The notes under the pieces were generated by a model. That model was not told where the DNA came from. It saw nothing but the letters and a program-made list of their open reading frames with translations, and made no database searches. This document shows positions 10,030 to 20,717 of a DNA stretch of 64,000 nucleotides, piece after piece. Source of the stretch: Apoderus coryli (Eukaryota > Arthropoda > Insecta > Coleoptera > Attelabidae). The stretch spans positions 1,426,001 through 1,490,000 of the forward strand of contig OU452210.1 of NCBI GenBank assembly GCA_911728435.2. The letters are read 5' to 3'. Numbering within the stretch: position 1 is the stretch's first letter; each line of letters opens with the position of its first letter. The translations under genes and the position numbers were made by a program.

Positions 10030-11790
10030 AATTCCCTGGATCAATAATTTTGACTTATTTAAGCAGCAGCAAATTTCTAGAAAATAAGAAGAATGAAAAC
10101 TTTATAGATAGTTTACGATCATATAATTGAGGGCAGACAATATTTGAGGCCAATAGAGAGACAGCACAGTCTTCAACACTCATAGTTAACCTCTTTACAA
10201 ATGCAGGTAACTATCAGAGTACAGTCTTGGCTACAGGTCTATCGGACCATCATGCTCAAGTTTTAGAAATTCACGACATGTACGTAAATCGAAGTCTTTC
10301 TGAACTGTGTGCTTAGAAGAACGTTCTCAATAGCTAAAATTGGCTGTTTTAGGCAATGAGCTAAAGAATCAAAATTGGTTGTCGGCATACAGTTCGGTAG
10401 ATGTAAATCATTCGTATAACTGTTTTTCAATGTTTTTACAAATTTAATCAATGTCATTTTTCACTTAACAAAGATAAAAGCTGTGAAAGAAAGGTTGATT
10501 ACGAATGATATACAAGTTTCTAGTTGAAGAAACGATTACTTTATCATAAAAAACTTAAGGGTCAGATAAGTGATTCTTATTATAAAACTTACTGTACCAT
10601 CTACAAAAAAGTACTAAAACAAGCAAAAATTACATCAAATTCTAATTTTATTTTGAGTTCACATAATAAGGCAAAAGCTACATGGTCATTGGTCAAGAAA
10701 GTTACAAAAACAGACGTTCGTTGTAGTACTGTGCTTGATAACTTTTCTCATGGTACGAAAAACCCAGTACTGGTCTTAAATAAATTAAATAACTATTTCA
10801 TAAACGTATCAACAGTAGCCACAGCATCCCCTGAATACCACAAATAATGAAATTATAAATATTATGCATAACAGCTTATGTTAAAGCAGTTTTTAAAAAA
10901 GGGGATAGAACCCAAGAAAAACACTACAGACCCATCACTGTCTTATGCAATATAAGTAAAATTTTTGAAAATATACTGTATAACAGGTCTTTTATTGAAA
11001 AATGCAACGTTTCCTGTGATGAAAAGAACGGTTTTAGGAAAAACAAATCGACAATAAATATATCAGCCTATAATAAACATTATCACATCTCTAAATGAAA
11101 ATAAAACACGCTGGCTGTATTTGTTGACTTAAGTAAGGCTTTTGAATCCGTGAACCACGAAATATTGTGCCAGAAACTTGACAAATGCGGTATTAGGGGA
11201 GTGACACTTGAAATAATAAAGTCATATCTATGTAATCGTGAGCAGTGTGTTGTAGAACGTGATTTAAATAACAAATTAATAAAATCTGATAAAGAAAACA
11301 ATGTCAAAGGGTATACCACAGGGATCAATATTAGGACCATTGCTTTATGTTTTGTATACTAACGAATTGCCTAGAGTTATCAATGAATATTCTGTTCTTT
11401 ATGCTGGCGATATAACCTTAGTTTTAGTGAGTTAGGCAAAAATATTCTTGAACGGAAAATGATAGAATCCTTAAGCATAATGCGGATAAGCCTTTGCCTG
11501 GCAATAATATCTGTATGAATGTGGGAAAAACGCAAACTTTATTGTTTTCTAACAAAGATAAAGAAAACCTTATTTCTAAATATAATGATCAGCAACTAGA
11601 TACCTCAACAAATGGAGACCTCATATTAGCGCTTTATCAAAAGATATCTCACAATATTGTTACGTTTTGAAAGTAATTTTAATAGAAATTGATGAAGCAG
11701 CTGCTTTGTCAGCCTATCATGCGTATGTCAACTCAAGAATTTCGTTTGGCACAATATTTTGGGGAAACTCGATTGAGTCGGAACCATAGA
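10030..11790 (+). pseudogene. LINE: endonuclease end, linker and RT domain, heavily degenerate
   Basis: The first recognisable part is the endonuclease C-terminus: STLIVNLFTNAGNY followed by TGLSDHHAQVLEI, matching the SSTlIDnifTN...GLSDH.aQ pattern. The linker continues with NELKNQNWLSAY and, in an open frame from 10524, the residues LLYHKKLKGQISDSYYKTY. RT motifs are PITVLCNISKIFENIL, EKNGFRKNKSTI, VFVDLSKAFESVNHEIL and LDKCGIRGVTLEIIKSYL. The final part is YHAYVNSRISFGTIFWGNS near 11750. Multiple frameshifts break it. It stops about 20 bp before the THAP element begins. An antisense fragment of the same family lies at 49797-50125. Confidence 0.85.
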
Positions 11791-11810
11791 AATCTTATAT
11801 TATATATGTA

Positions 11811-13376
11811 CTCTAGAATGCTAATTAAATCCAGCCGAATACCAAAAAGTGTAACGGGTATGCAGAGTTTTCACGAACTACGCATGCTCCTCAGTAACTT
11901 ATTTTCAGTACAGAGCTGCCATATTTAAAACTATTTTGTCGTTGGCCTTATAGAATTTATGCGACATATCTGTTTTATAAATAAATCCATATGTTGCGTC
12001 ATACGAAACTGCTTGACAAAATCAAATAATTAAATGTTATCGGTAAAATTGCATACTGTTTAGTTTTCAGCAATATGAACGAAACATTTTTTTCCAAATC
12101 TTATTAAATTTAGGAGATTTTGCAACAGCGTCTGTTTTCGCAAATGACATTTCTCGTAGTGGGAATATCTGTCAGAGTCGGCTTCACAACAATTCAGATA
12201 GGTTTTATAATTGAGTTATGGTTTTATGCGTGGTATATTTTAATTGTTGATAGATATACCTATTTGTGATTAAAATTGTTTTTAATATTTGTTATTTTGG
12301 TTTGGTATTTCGTTTATTTAAACAATGAGGTGTATAGTGTTGTGGTGTAAAAATGAAGGTCTCATTCCTGGTATTAAATATTTTCAGTAAGTTATTGTTT
12401 CGGGTTTCTAACAGTCTCAGTTTGAGTCAATATGATACCATTGACATGATACATTTTTAGCTTGACAAAAAAAAAGACATGATGTTTGGATGCGGGTATT
12501 GGGATCCTAGTACAGAAAATGTATGTGATGGGAATGTCATATGCAGTAAGCATTTCGCTGCAGAAGATATCATTTGTAGAGAAGACGGCAAGAGGATCAC
12601 CCTCGTACCCGATGCAGTTCACAAACTTTTGTTGAAAAGAAGAGATTATGTAAATGAGAGTGGAAGTTAAATTCTTAATCGTTTGATATCAAGACACTGT
12701 TTACTTAAAAGCAGTCTGTCAAAAATGCATGATATGTATGTCAAGAATATATTTCCTACGTTGTGTAGGTATACAAAGTTCGTTTGAATTCTGTTGTTAA
12801 ACTGGAATATACTTAATTATAGAATCCTCCATGAAATTGCTGAGAATAAAAGTTCTACCAACCATGTTTTGTCACAAAATACTATTGCGAGTAGTACGGA
12901 TGATATGGAAGTGGTTTACATGGACACGGAAAATATTCGTGAAGTCACTGTTTCTTCCACCCCTTCTTTGAAGGCTGTAGAGAGGTAAGAGGCCTAAGGT
13001 GGTTGTATAAACAAACAAATATTATATAATAATAAAATAAATAATTAGAATGCTCAAGTCCTTACGATATTTTCCAGTATTAGAATTTTTACTTATTTCT
13101 TGTTTCTGCTTAGATTTATTATTATTGGGTTGTACCTGTTAGACAATAAAGTATTTAGATATTTAATGTAATTTTTTATTTCTTAAATTCCTTTATTCCA
13201 TTTTTTTATTTGAATTACCAAATGGTAAAATTTAATTTTAAATATACCTATAACAGTAATATTACATTTAATCAAAGCCGGTCCTGTTGAAAAATAAGTT
13301 ACTGGTGATCATGCGCATTATGGACAGCTCTACACTTTTGGTTACATTTTTGTACTACGGGATTATCATTCTAGAG
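11811..13376. mobile_element. DNA transposon with TIRs carrying a THAP-domain gene (P-like?)
   Basis: Both ends read CTCTAGAATG inward (11811-11820; reverse complement at 13367-13376). Patchy similarity continues for about 110 bp, including agtaacttatttt near 11895 and its complement near 13300. The flanking 8-mers are tatatgta (11803-11810) and tatatata (13377-13384), a 7/8 match consistent with an 8-bp target duplication, though both are AT-simple. THAP DNA-binding domains together with 8-bp duplications are typical of P elements. The terminal bases do not obviously match canonical P ends, so the superfamily is inference. It separates a truncated LINE from a truncated PLE. Confidence 0.65.
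12325..12988 (+). pseudogene. THAP-domain protein gene, probably broken
   Basis: A first exon from ATG 12325 encodes MRCIVLWCKNEGLIPGIKYF with the initial Cys pair of a C2CH THAP zinc finger, ending at a GTAAGT donor (12387). After an acceptor at 12460, the next exon encodes GYWDPSTENVCDGNVICSKHF then LVPDAVHKL, containing the C..H pair and the closing hydrophobic/AVP-like box of THAP. The simple splice does not keep frame (an A-run at 12466 may have slipped). A stop follows at 12668. A further candidate exon (12824-12985, between ag and gtaaga) encodes a polar stretch ending in TPSLKAVER. No catalytic domain remains. THAP domains bind transposon ends or promoters. Confidence 0.65.
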
Positions 13377-13384
13377 TATATATA

Positions 13385-13749
13385 TATATATATTTAGCAA
13401 ACTAAAAGATAAAAATTCCACATTACAAAATAGAAATATAGTGTATAAGATTTCGTGTTCTGATTGTGAGGGGTGTTATGTTGGTCAGTCTTCGCAAAGC
13501 TTGAAACATCGTATTGTACAACACAAGAGTGATATTCGAATAGGCAAAGCATCATGTGCCCTCGCTAATCATAGTTTGAATCTCGATCACACGTTCAATT
13601 TTGCTGAACCAATAATTTTGGATATAGAAAGGAATTTAACAAAGCGGTCTTTTCTGGAGATGGTTCATATAAATAAAACGAATAATACAATTAATTCCCG
13701 ATCTGACATTAACCAATTGAGTGTGATATATTCCAATCTCCTGAATTAA
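13385..13749 (+). CDS. Penelope-like GIY-YIG endonuclease domain (3' part of element)
   Basis: An uninterrupted frame, open without a stop from 13385 and starting at GTG 13441 in-window, encodes NIVYKISCSDCEGCYVGQSS followed by SLKHRIVQHKSDI. This is the zinc-linked GIY-YIG core of PLE proteins (usually YKI.C..C...YVGQT...L..R...H). The remainder continues with LANHSLNLDHTFNF and the Glu-bearing helix KRSFLEMVHINK, then INSRSDINQLSVIY to the stop at 13747-13749. The final Glu is the expected metal ligand. The reverse transcriptase that should precede it is missing, cut off at the THAP element border, so this is a 5'-truncated element. A hammerhead lies 330 bp downstream. Confidence 0.85.
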
Positions 13750-14287
13750 TATTTGTAAATAGTTTTATACACCTGGTATACCATCGAATAATTTTAACTG
13801 TTTTTGTAATTGTCGATGCATTTTTTTTCAATTTCTGTCCACAAAATAGTTGGAAGAAGATATGCATATACTATCATAAATGTGATTTACTTTCTGTGTG
13901 TTTAAGCGTATAAAACGGAAAAAGATTTTTGTTTTAATGTTTCAATGTTTTTAAACAAGTAGGACGACCAAATGTATTTTAAAAAGATAGTTAAATAACT
14001 CTGATGTAAGTGATTTTAAAGATTCATAATTATTTAGACATAGTAATTTATTTAAACATATATTGTAGCTTTTCCTCCTGATGAAGCCACGAATGTTTTG
14101 GCGAAATATAGAGGTATAAGGATAAATGAGTATTCATTATTTCATGACAGACCGATTTACCCAATATAATTTCTCAAATTATATATATATATATATAATA
14201 TAAGATTTCTGTGGTCGGAACGAATATTGGTTTTACAAAAAGATGTGTAAGATCTATTTACATTTTCTTACAGCACGTAACAATATA
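13750..14287. other. Penelope-like element 3' non-coding region
   Basis: This AT-rich stretch follows the endonuclease stop and contains the hammerhead at 14074-14114. In PLEs the ribozyme is carried in the terminal pLTR, so the block is likely the element's 3' end. After the ribozyme there is a short (TA)n run at 14183-14198, and then the flank of the mariner-like element. No ORF is recognised. Confidence 0.55.
14074..14114 (+). ncRNA. Hammerhead ribozyme of a Penelope-like element
   Basis: Stem I CCUC (14074-14077) pairs with GAGG (14111-14114). The core CUGAUGA (14078-14084) is intact. Stem II is GCC.../...GGC around a loop of about 10 nt, then GAAA (14103-14106) and UAUA before stem I closes. 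Stem III is minimal, as in PLE-type hammerheads. Placement 330 bp after a GIY-YIG stop codon on the same strand strongly supports the assignment. Cleavage would fall just before GAGG. Confidence 0.75.
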
Positions 14288-14854
14288 TTTGACTTTAAGA
14301 AAATAATCCATACAAATCAAGTATGGCCATGCCTATTAATGCAGTTGCCAAGTTTCAACTGTTTTGCACCCGAAAACTTTAGTAAAAACAACCAAACTTA
14401 TTTATTGTAACAATTAGATTATTAAGGATTTTTTTGACAACAAATGATACATATATTAAAGTGTCAACAATATGTAATTTACATAATCTAGAAATAACTA
14501 TAAACAATCAAAACAATACACAAAACAGAAAGAAATTATCAACAAATTAACCACATTATTTTATTGTGTGTTGTTAAGTTATTAAAATATTGTGGATTTA
14601 TTAAATTGAAATTGTTGTAGACCTGATATGAACTTACTTAAGGGTTAGTGAAAGAACCTGATATATATTTTTGAATCAAATTATTAAGTTATAATAAGTT
14701 AATCTCAATTTTCACAAAATAAATTAAAGAAATATTAAGTGGATAGTTTATGTTTATGGTTTGTTGATAAGGCAGAGATAAATACAATATATATAGTGCA
14801 GAGCCATCTGTTGAAATTCTAATTAGCCCAACAACTATCAAACTGTGGTCTGTA

Positions 14855-15880
14855 TTGCGATCTGCTTCTGCTATGAGTACTACACAAAATATAGGAGACA
14901 AAGAAATAAGATTTGAATCGCTGTACTATTTGGTACTAAATTCATCGCAGCAAATATCTTCACAGATAGATGGAGTAAACAGTCGTCTAGGCAGTTTAGA
15001 ATATAAATTAAGTAGCAATATAGTCCAGTTAGAAGAGAAATTATATGAACTACAAACCGAAAATGAAAGTCTGAAAAACTCTGTAAATTTACTAGATCGC
15101 AAACTAAGAAGAACTTAATTATTCATGGTATAAAGGAAGAGAAAGAAGAAAATTTAATACAGGCATTAAAAGACTTGTTTCAAAATGGGCTTCAGTTACA
15201 TGTTGAAACCAATGAAATAGCTAATGTTTTTCGCTTGGGTAAAGATAAGTCAAAAACCAGACCTATATTACTAGAATTAACTACCGAAATTAGAAAAAGA
15301 GAAATTCAGTTAAAATGCAATAAGCTAAAAGGTACGAAAATATATATATCTGAAGACCTATCTCCATCAGATCGGGAAGAACGAAAGGTGTTATTAGACA
15401 ACTTGAAATTGGCAAGATCTCAACACAAACTTGCTAAAATTAAGGGAAATAAGCTTTTAATAGACGGTGATATATACTACTATAATGATCTTGTAAATTC
15501 GGCAGCGGAATCAGATAATCTTCCACTTTCAGAAAAATTAAACACCACTTTAGATGATAACGCGATAGCAATGGAAGTAAATCTTGATGACTCTGACCAT
15601 GGAACTAATATCTGTAACAGTAAAAAAGCTGCCAGTAAGGATAATGATAAAGATCCGAAATTGAACACAAAAAAGGGTATAGAACAGAAACGGATAGTTG
15701 TAAGAAGCGTAAGTGAAAACCTAGAAAATTCTGAGGAAGTTCAAACAAACACCGAGGAAATTATTACAGGCTTAACTGTGGATAAAAAGAAAAAATTTGA
15801 AATAACTCCATCGAAACCAGTCGGCACAATTCCCAAACTATCCAAAGCAGGAGAATACACAAGGTCACGGCTGCACTCTA
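14855..15880 (+). pseudogene. LINE ORF1 protein (RNA-binding chaperone), one frameshift
   Basis: ATG 14855 opens a frame encoding a heptad-rich coiled coil (SRLGSLEYKLSSNIVQLEEK and onward) that ends at a TAA at 15116. Moving by one base gives NLIIHGIKEEKEENLIQALK, which continues in the next frame. The following region has the RNA-recognition and C-terminal signatures of LINE ORF1: NEIANVFRLGKDKSKTRPIL and KIYISEDLSPSDREERKVLL. A lysine/acid-rich tail reaches about 15880, where mariner sequence resumes. The protein normally coats LINE RNA as a trimer. A single indel near 15105 is the only clear break, so the copy is fairly young. ORF2 is absent. Confidence 0.85.
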
Positions 15881-15919
15881 AGCAGCTTTCCGTCTGTTAC
15901 AGTAAAAACATGAAAAAAC

Positions 15920-16905
15920 ATTTACCACATATGCTCAAATTGGACATCGTTCTGATGTATACACATGCGGCAACGTTTTTGTATAGCATTTATTGCAGAT
16001 CTTATCTCCAAATTGGTAACTGTGGCAAAAGCATTGTGCAATACTTCCTCCAACAACTCTCTTGAGGTAATTGATTGTTTGTAAATTAAGTCTTTAATTC
16101 GTCCCCAAAGATAGAAACCTAAATGTGTCAAGTCTGGTGACCTGGCTGGCCAAGCGATAAGCCCTCGATTTCCTATCCACCCATCACCAAAATACTCATT
16201 TAAGTAGTTAGTTATTACCCTTGAATTATGGGGAGGTGCGCCGTCTTGTTGAAAATAAATACCATTTTTCCGTTGATCTAAAGGTGGTTCATCTAAGAAT
16301 GGTTCAACTTGTGATCTTAAAATCGCATGTCTCTATCTATCTGAATCGATCTGAATTTAGCATACCATCAAAAACATAGCCAATGAATCTGCCGTCAAAC
16401 ATACCCCCAGTTGTACCAATTAAATATTCCCGCGCTACTGATGTATGCTTTGCACCTATCCAAATACACCTCATACTAAAGTTGGCATTCTGCGCACACT
16501 TCTGCACATACCATTCGCAAAATTGAAGTCTTCTGTTTAAATCTGTCGGAAGTAAATGATAAATGACTCGCATTCGGTATGACCTAAATTTATGTTTTTT
16601 TAAAATTATCTGCGCTGATGCTCTTGGGACACCTGTTTCGCCCTCTAACATTATTTACAACTGCACCCAAAACTGTAATTTCCATAAGTCCTTGCCGATT
16701 ATCGATATTATTGACAGTAGTCCGTGGTTTCCGAAACGCACCAAAATTAATAAGGTTACTTCTTAATCTTTGAAACATCGAATTCGATGGCTGCGCTCTC
16801 TCTGGATATCGGTTTTCGTAAAGATTCTTCGCAGGTTCTATATTTTCATTACAGTCGATAAAGCATTTTAAAATGTCATATTTTTCAATTTTGATACATT
16901 TTTAA
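15920..16905 (-). pseudogene. Mariner-like (DDE_3) transposase, frameshifted
   Basis: Read on the minus strand, the N-terminal helix-turn-helix part gives CNENIEPAKNLYENRYPERA then MFQRLRSNLINFGAF, the DUF4817-like start of insect mariner relatives. After a frame change near 16650 comes GVPRASAQIILKKHKF and LNRRLQFCEWYVQ. The catalytic part includes IYFQQDGAPPHNSRV (second Asp) and LIAWPARSPDLTHLGFYLWG (third Asp). By my count there are 36 residues between those two Asps. The region of the first catalytic Asp lies across the damaged segment near 16450. A stop at 15920 follows FEHMW. It is inactive but nearly full length. Confidence 0.85.
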
Positions 16906-17120
16906 ATTATTACAACTTATTTTATTTTAGATGAATACCGAACTCACAAAATATTTGAAACCACAAATAAATTTGACGTACCAAACAGATTTGACAGCTG
17001 CATATACGAAAGTTCAGATTTATTGCTGCGTTTCTTTGAAAACAATAATCACGCCGCGCCGTTGTCATAATGGCCATGGCCATACTTGATTTGTCTCGAT
17101 TATTTTCTTAAAGTCAATTA

Positions 17121-17550
17121 ATTTGGGTCACTCTATACAGTTTACATGTATTTCAGTGAGTAATGTTTGTATATAACAATAAGGATATGTTTCACAATTG
17201 TAACCGAAAGCACAATTACATTACAAGGAAAAGAGACAATTTAATTTCACAGAAATTTAACTATAGCTATATCTTGAGAAATGTCCAGCACAGTATTATT
17301 GATGTATATAACCGATTTCCTCAATGTGTCAGATCCTTGCCAAACAGAAACATACTCGCAAGGACTTTGAAGCGATATCTCATTGGTATTGCAGCATGCG
17401 GGAATTTTATGTTGGCCTATAAGTAATTGTAATTGGATTTAAAGTTTATGTCTAAATTTTAGATTTTAAGGTCTTATATGTTGTATTTTATTGATACAGT
17501 TTGAATTTTCAGTGTTTGTTTTAAGCGAATAAAGTATTATATATCTAACG
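17121..17550 (+). pseudogene. LINE C-terminal fragment and 3' UTR
   Basis: The frame from 17163 to 17426 encodes HNYITRKRDNLIS, IIDVYNRFPQCVRSL and LARTLKRYLIG. This matches the conserved tail of jockey-group LINE ORF2 (H.YnTR..dnl ... YN.LP..ir ... fk..lk.yL). The 3' UTR ends in an aataaagtattatata run near 17545. The insertion abuts the TA flank of the mariner-like element. It is 5'-truncated. Confidence 0.75.
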
Positions 17551-17924
17551 GTTTTAATAACAAAAATCTAGTCGGAATATTTCTTAGTTTCTGTAATAAA
17601 ATATTGCAAACTAAAAATAATAGAATTTTGCATATTACGATCGGCAAGCTTCGTACTGAATCTAACGTCAAACGGTTGTAGGCGTTAGTCCTGGTAACAG
17701 CTTTCGAATTTATAATTGATGGAACATATTTTTGAAGTTCCGAACAGGTAGGTGCATACTAATAGCTATTGAATAAATTCATCTAATTTGGTTTTACCTT
17801 TTTTAGTGTTGGTTTATACGCGATATATACACAAATCAAAGGTATCTGTTATCTTAGTCTAATAAAGTTAAGTTTCGCAACAATAAGTTAGATAGCCATC
17901 ATAGGTTCCTACCCACTTAAACAA
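17551..17924. other. No recognised feature
   Basis: AT-rich sequence without motifs, between a LINE tail and a PLE fragment. The last 60 bp may already belong to the Penelope-like element, since its reading frame upstream of MWKRYI is not clearly bounded. Confidence 0.35.
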
Positions 17925-18345
17925 AAAATGTGGAAGAGATATATTTATGACATTTTCATAGTCTGGACTCATGGTCGTGATATCTACTATTCAGCATTTT
18001 CTTAATCATGTAAAGTCTGTCCATTCTAATATCCGGTTAACAATAGAAATTGAAGAAAACAAGTTGCCATTTGTAGACCTGGTTATTAGTCGTAAGCCAA
18101 ATATGTCGTTAGGAAGCCAACACACATTCACATCACCATCCAGCTTAAAGTCATCCGTATAATAAATTCATTAGTTCAGCCTTGCACTTTCTCTATCCCA
18201 ACACGAACCTCTATTGAATCGGAGCTAGGTCCAATACCGATAGGAGTAGTGAGTCTCAGTCCTCACTTGCTCATGTCGATTTTAGATATATGTAGAAGTT
18301 ACAACTGACCGCATCTCAAAAATCTTGAAAACCTTCAGCTGTTGT
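17925..18345 (+). pseudogene. Penelope-like reverse transcriptase fragment
   Basis: The segment encodes KMWKRYIYDIFIVWTHGRD, the W.RYVDD.F block in which the catalytic YVDD reads YIYD here. Next come IRLTIEIEENKLPFVDLVIS and, after a frame change, RKPTHIHI: the FT.E.E.n.LPFLDv and VYRKPTHT blocks of PLE RT. The phrase gaccgcatctcaaaaatctt near 18308 repeats part of the other PLE remnant at 5939-5970. Loss of one catalytic Asp and several frameshifts show it is dead. Confidence 0.8.
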
Positions 18346-18359
18346 GAACAATGATCTCA

Positions 18360-18930
18360 TTGAAAAGGTACCACAAAGTTTTCTGAGGTATTTATATAAG
18401 AGAAAATATCATATATCATATATATAGACTATAGATCAATGCTTGTAGAATTTCAGTTCAAAACGCTACGAAGCAGAAGAGAAATACAATGTACCTATCA
18501 AGTTTGCAAATTTTATTGTAAATTACTTGAAATACATGGATTATGATTTTCTTAATTACATTAGTTTTAGAGTACCAAACATTAATAATTTAAGAATATC
18601 GGATAAAAGCTTATTTCCTGTAAAACTGGGAAGTCTTTTTACAATTAACTATATGATGGTTATATGTAACAGGTATATGGTTGAAAATAACCTGGATATG
18701 TTTAACTCCTCCCTATCAGTAATATCGGGAATGATAAATAATAATGATCGGTTTTGATGTCTAAGTTCGGAATGTATGTAGTTTTAACACTTTAAGATTA
18801 GTTTGTCCCTCGTTTTTTCTGTTTTGTTCTTTGGATGTTTAAGTATTGTTATTTTTGAATATGTTACTACTTTGCATGTAATTGTTGTGGTGTTTGTAAA
18901 GGTGATTGAACAAATAAATAAATAAATTCC
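18360..18930 (+). pseudogene. LINE 3' fragment (family also at 58.1 kb)
   Basis: It starts with KVPQSFLRYLYKRKYH, then after a break NYLKYMDYDFLNYISFRVPN and NLDMFNSSLSVISG. The order and spacing parallel the fragment at 58055-58705 (ERVQKRFLRFIYKREHG ... DLISLIYFKVPK). Both end with a gtgtttgtaa 3' UTR phrase and an aaataaataaat tail. It is the C-terminal region after RT of a jockey-like LINE. Confidence 0.75.
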
Positions 18931-19254
18931 CATATGTAAACGTTTACAGAACAGAACTGGTCAAACTAGAGCTATGGCCATACTCTGGGAAAATCAAAAC
19001 AATTACAGGAAAATCTTGAGTATTACAACAATGAATACACAACAACGAAAAATCTAGAGCGGAAATGTCTATAAAAATCAAACATGATTGATAAATAATC
19101 TAAGCAAATAAAAATAAACAGCGACTTACTTTCATATAAAATGAGTTGTAGTTGAGTCCGTGTATAGTAATCCTGAAACAATAACAATATGAATTAGATA
19201 AATGAAACATTTTATTAGGCTAAGGTATATACTAAATATATAATTATCCAAAAA
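18931..19254. other. No recognised feature
   Basis: Non-coding AT-rich DNA between the LINE tail and the retrozyme-like repeat. No motif or repeat was identified. Confidence 0.35.
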
Positions 19255-19540
19255 CATCTCTCTCTCAATCAATTCTCGTGCTAGTATAAGCTCTTTTATT
19301 CAATAGTAATATTCACTCATCCATAGATGGATTACTTCAGAAAATTCTTTGTAAATGTTGGAAATTTGGGTCACACTGCCTGCCGATCACCACTGATGAG
19401 TCGTGGATCGACGAAACCGCCGTCTGGTGAAAGCATGGTAGTGTGAAACAAATTTCCAACATAACTTAAAGTCTTGTTGCTTTATGTAACAAGCAATTCT
19501 TAAATAAAGCTTCCCTGCTAGGGGATTCGGGCGCATCTAG
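19255..19540 (+). mobile_element. Retrozyme-like repeat, second locus
   Basis: Homologous to the 3.57-3.95 kb unit. Shared blocks in the same order are cgtgctagtataagctc, gttggaaatttgggtcacac, tgcctgccgatcacca, the hammerhead, tttccaacataact, tatgtaacaagcaattc and taaataaagc. Here about 60 bp of extra sequence (19297-19350) separates the first two blocks. Only one ribozyme is present, so it is a solo unit or a decayed dimer. No ORF. Confidence 0.75.
19387..19430 (+). ncRNA. Hammerhead ribozyme, type I, core and stem I perfect
   Basis: Stem I UCACCA (19387-19392) pairs exactly with UGGUGA (19425-19430). The core CUGAUGAG, stem II GUCG/CGAC with loop UGGAU, CGAAAC and the GUC cleavage triplet (19422-19424) are all present. 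Only stem III looks short by one base compared with the copy at 3845. This is one of the best candidates in the window for an active ribozyme. Confidence 0.8.
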
Positions 19541-19542
19541 TA

Positions 19543-19728
19543 TTGGCAATGGGATATAATCACAGATCTAGGAAGGGGGAGATAAAACTGTTTACATTTC
19601 CAAGCGATCAAACATCATTATTTGCAGATATCGATAATGCCAAACTTCCGCTTTCATTCCCGCATTGTTTTAATATACATTGTTTTGATACGGCATTTTT
19701 TACCGTTTTAAAGCAAAATATAACTTAG
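19543..19728 (+). other. Short ORF with weak THAP-like opening
   Basis: The 61-codon frame begins MAMGYNHRSRKGEIKLFTFP, which loosely recalls the start of THAP domains (C.N.s.kg...FrFP), but the zinc-binding cysteines are missing and the rest shows no similarity I know. It may be a fragment of the THAP gene family seen at 12.3 and 20.0 kb, or chance. Confidence 0.2.
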
Positions 19729-20047
19729 GTGATGGTACTAATTTTTGTGTATTATAAAACGATATACCCAAGATATTTTTTAGTTACTTTTTTATGAATT
19801 TTAACATATTCAAGACATATTTCACCAAATTATAATTAGTTTATGAAGTACACGTGGCAACTCTGTAAAGCAGAGCAACTTGAATAGTACGCGAAGAATT
19901 TACTATTTCATTCATTTGTGTAATCAGCCGGTAGTTTGAGCTTTGTTGCCAACTATCCTTTGGTTGCGTATTTATTTGTTGTTAGTTGGTGATTTTGAGG
20001 AATTTTGAGTGTTTTCTTGTGCAAAAACTATAAACAAACAATTAACA

Positions 20048-20523
20048 ATGGTGTGTCAGTGTATAGTGTGTAAAAATAATGAAAATTCCAACCCAAATTT
20101 GATATTTCGGAGGTAAGTAAGGTTACGACTTGTTATTGTTTATCAGTGGTGTAGTTTGCTTGCTCGACAAAATAAAAATAAATTCCTGTAAATAAATACC
20201 TAATGTAATTGTTGATTTTTGTGATGTTATAGAGATGCTAGGACTATTCAATACAAGGTTTAATTATAAACTAAGGTTGCACTTCGTTAGATAACTAAAT
20301 ATGTTAATACTGAATTGGTAGGTTACAAAAGAATTAAATAATTTGATATTGTAGGTGTCCAGTAAATTCGGAAAGACTACAGCGTTTGCAAGTATGCACA
20401 AATATGCTCAAACCATTTTGATGTGAGCGACATTAAGATAACTGAGATTACTGGTCGCAAGCAAATTCGACCAGATGCTGAACCTCAATTATCATTTCTT
20501 TTTAATGAGCCTCTGTCATACAG
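20048..20523 (+). pseudogene. THAP-domain gene fragment with intact splice signals
   Basis: ATG 20048 opens MVCQCIVCKNNENSNPNLIF, with a Cys-x2-Cys start similar in layout to the THAP gene at 12325. The exon ends at a GTAAGT donor (20113). After a gtag acceptor at 20354 the next exon reads CPVNSERLQRLQV and, one frame over, KYAQICSNHFDVSDIK then IRPDAEPQL, giving the remaining Cys/His pair and the terminal box. It ends at a gtaatt donor (20524). One frameshift is needed, so it is probably a pseudogene. No downstream exon with a catalytic domain was recognised. Confidence 0.6.
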
Positions 20524-20717
20524 GTAATTATATATATATGCTTAATAAAATGTGTCTATATAAAATTTAAGGTATAATGTTCAATAATATTGTAATAAAC
20601 GTATGGTGTATTTACCACACATCTAGATTCTAGATCTGTGGTATTTACCTATTGTATTTATTATAGTGTTTAAATGAAAGTCGAATCTCCACAAGATAAA
20701 TTTAATAGAAACTATCG
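20524..20717. other. Non-coding, with a hairpin
   Basis: Includes an imperfect inverted repeat at about 20619-20655, taccacacatctag facing ctagatctgtggta, which could form a hairpin of about 14 bp. Its right half (ctagatctgtgg) recurs at 21491-21502. Confidence 0.4.

Larger units (their letters stand above)
14288..17118. mobile_element. Mariner-like DNA transposon with 45-bp TIRs, interrupted by a LINE
   Basis: The left end (14288-14332, ttgactttaagaaaataatc...) and the reverse complement of the right end (17075-17118) match over about 45 bp with few differences. Both ends are flanked by TA (14286-14287 and 17119-17120), the fixed target duplication of the Tc1/mariner superfamily. Inside, the minus strand carries a DDE_3-type transposase remnant (15920-16905). 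The left interior is taken up by a plus-strand LINE ORF1 (about 14350-15900), apparently a later insertion in the transposon's 3' region. Confidence 0.85.
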
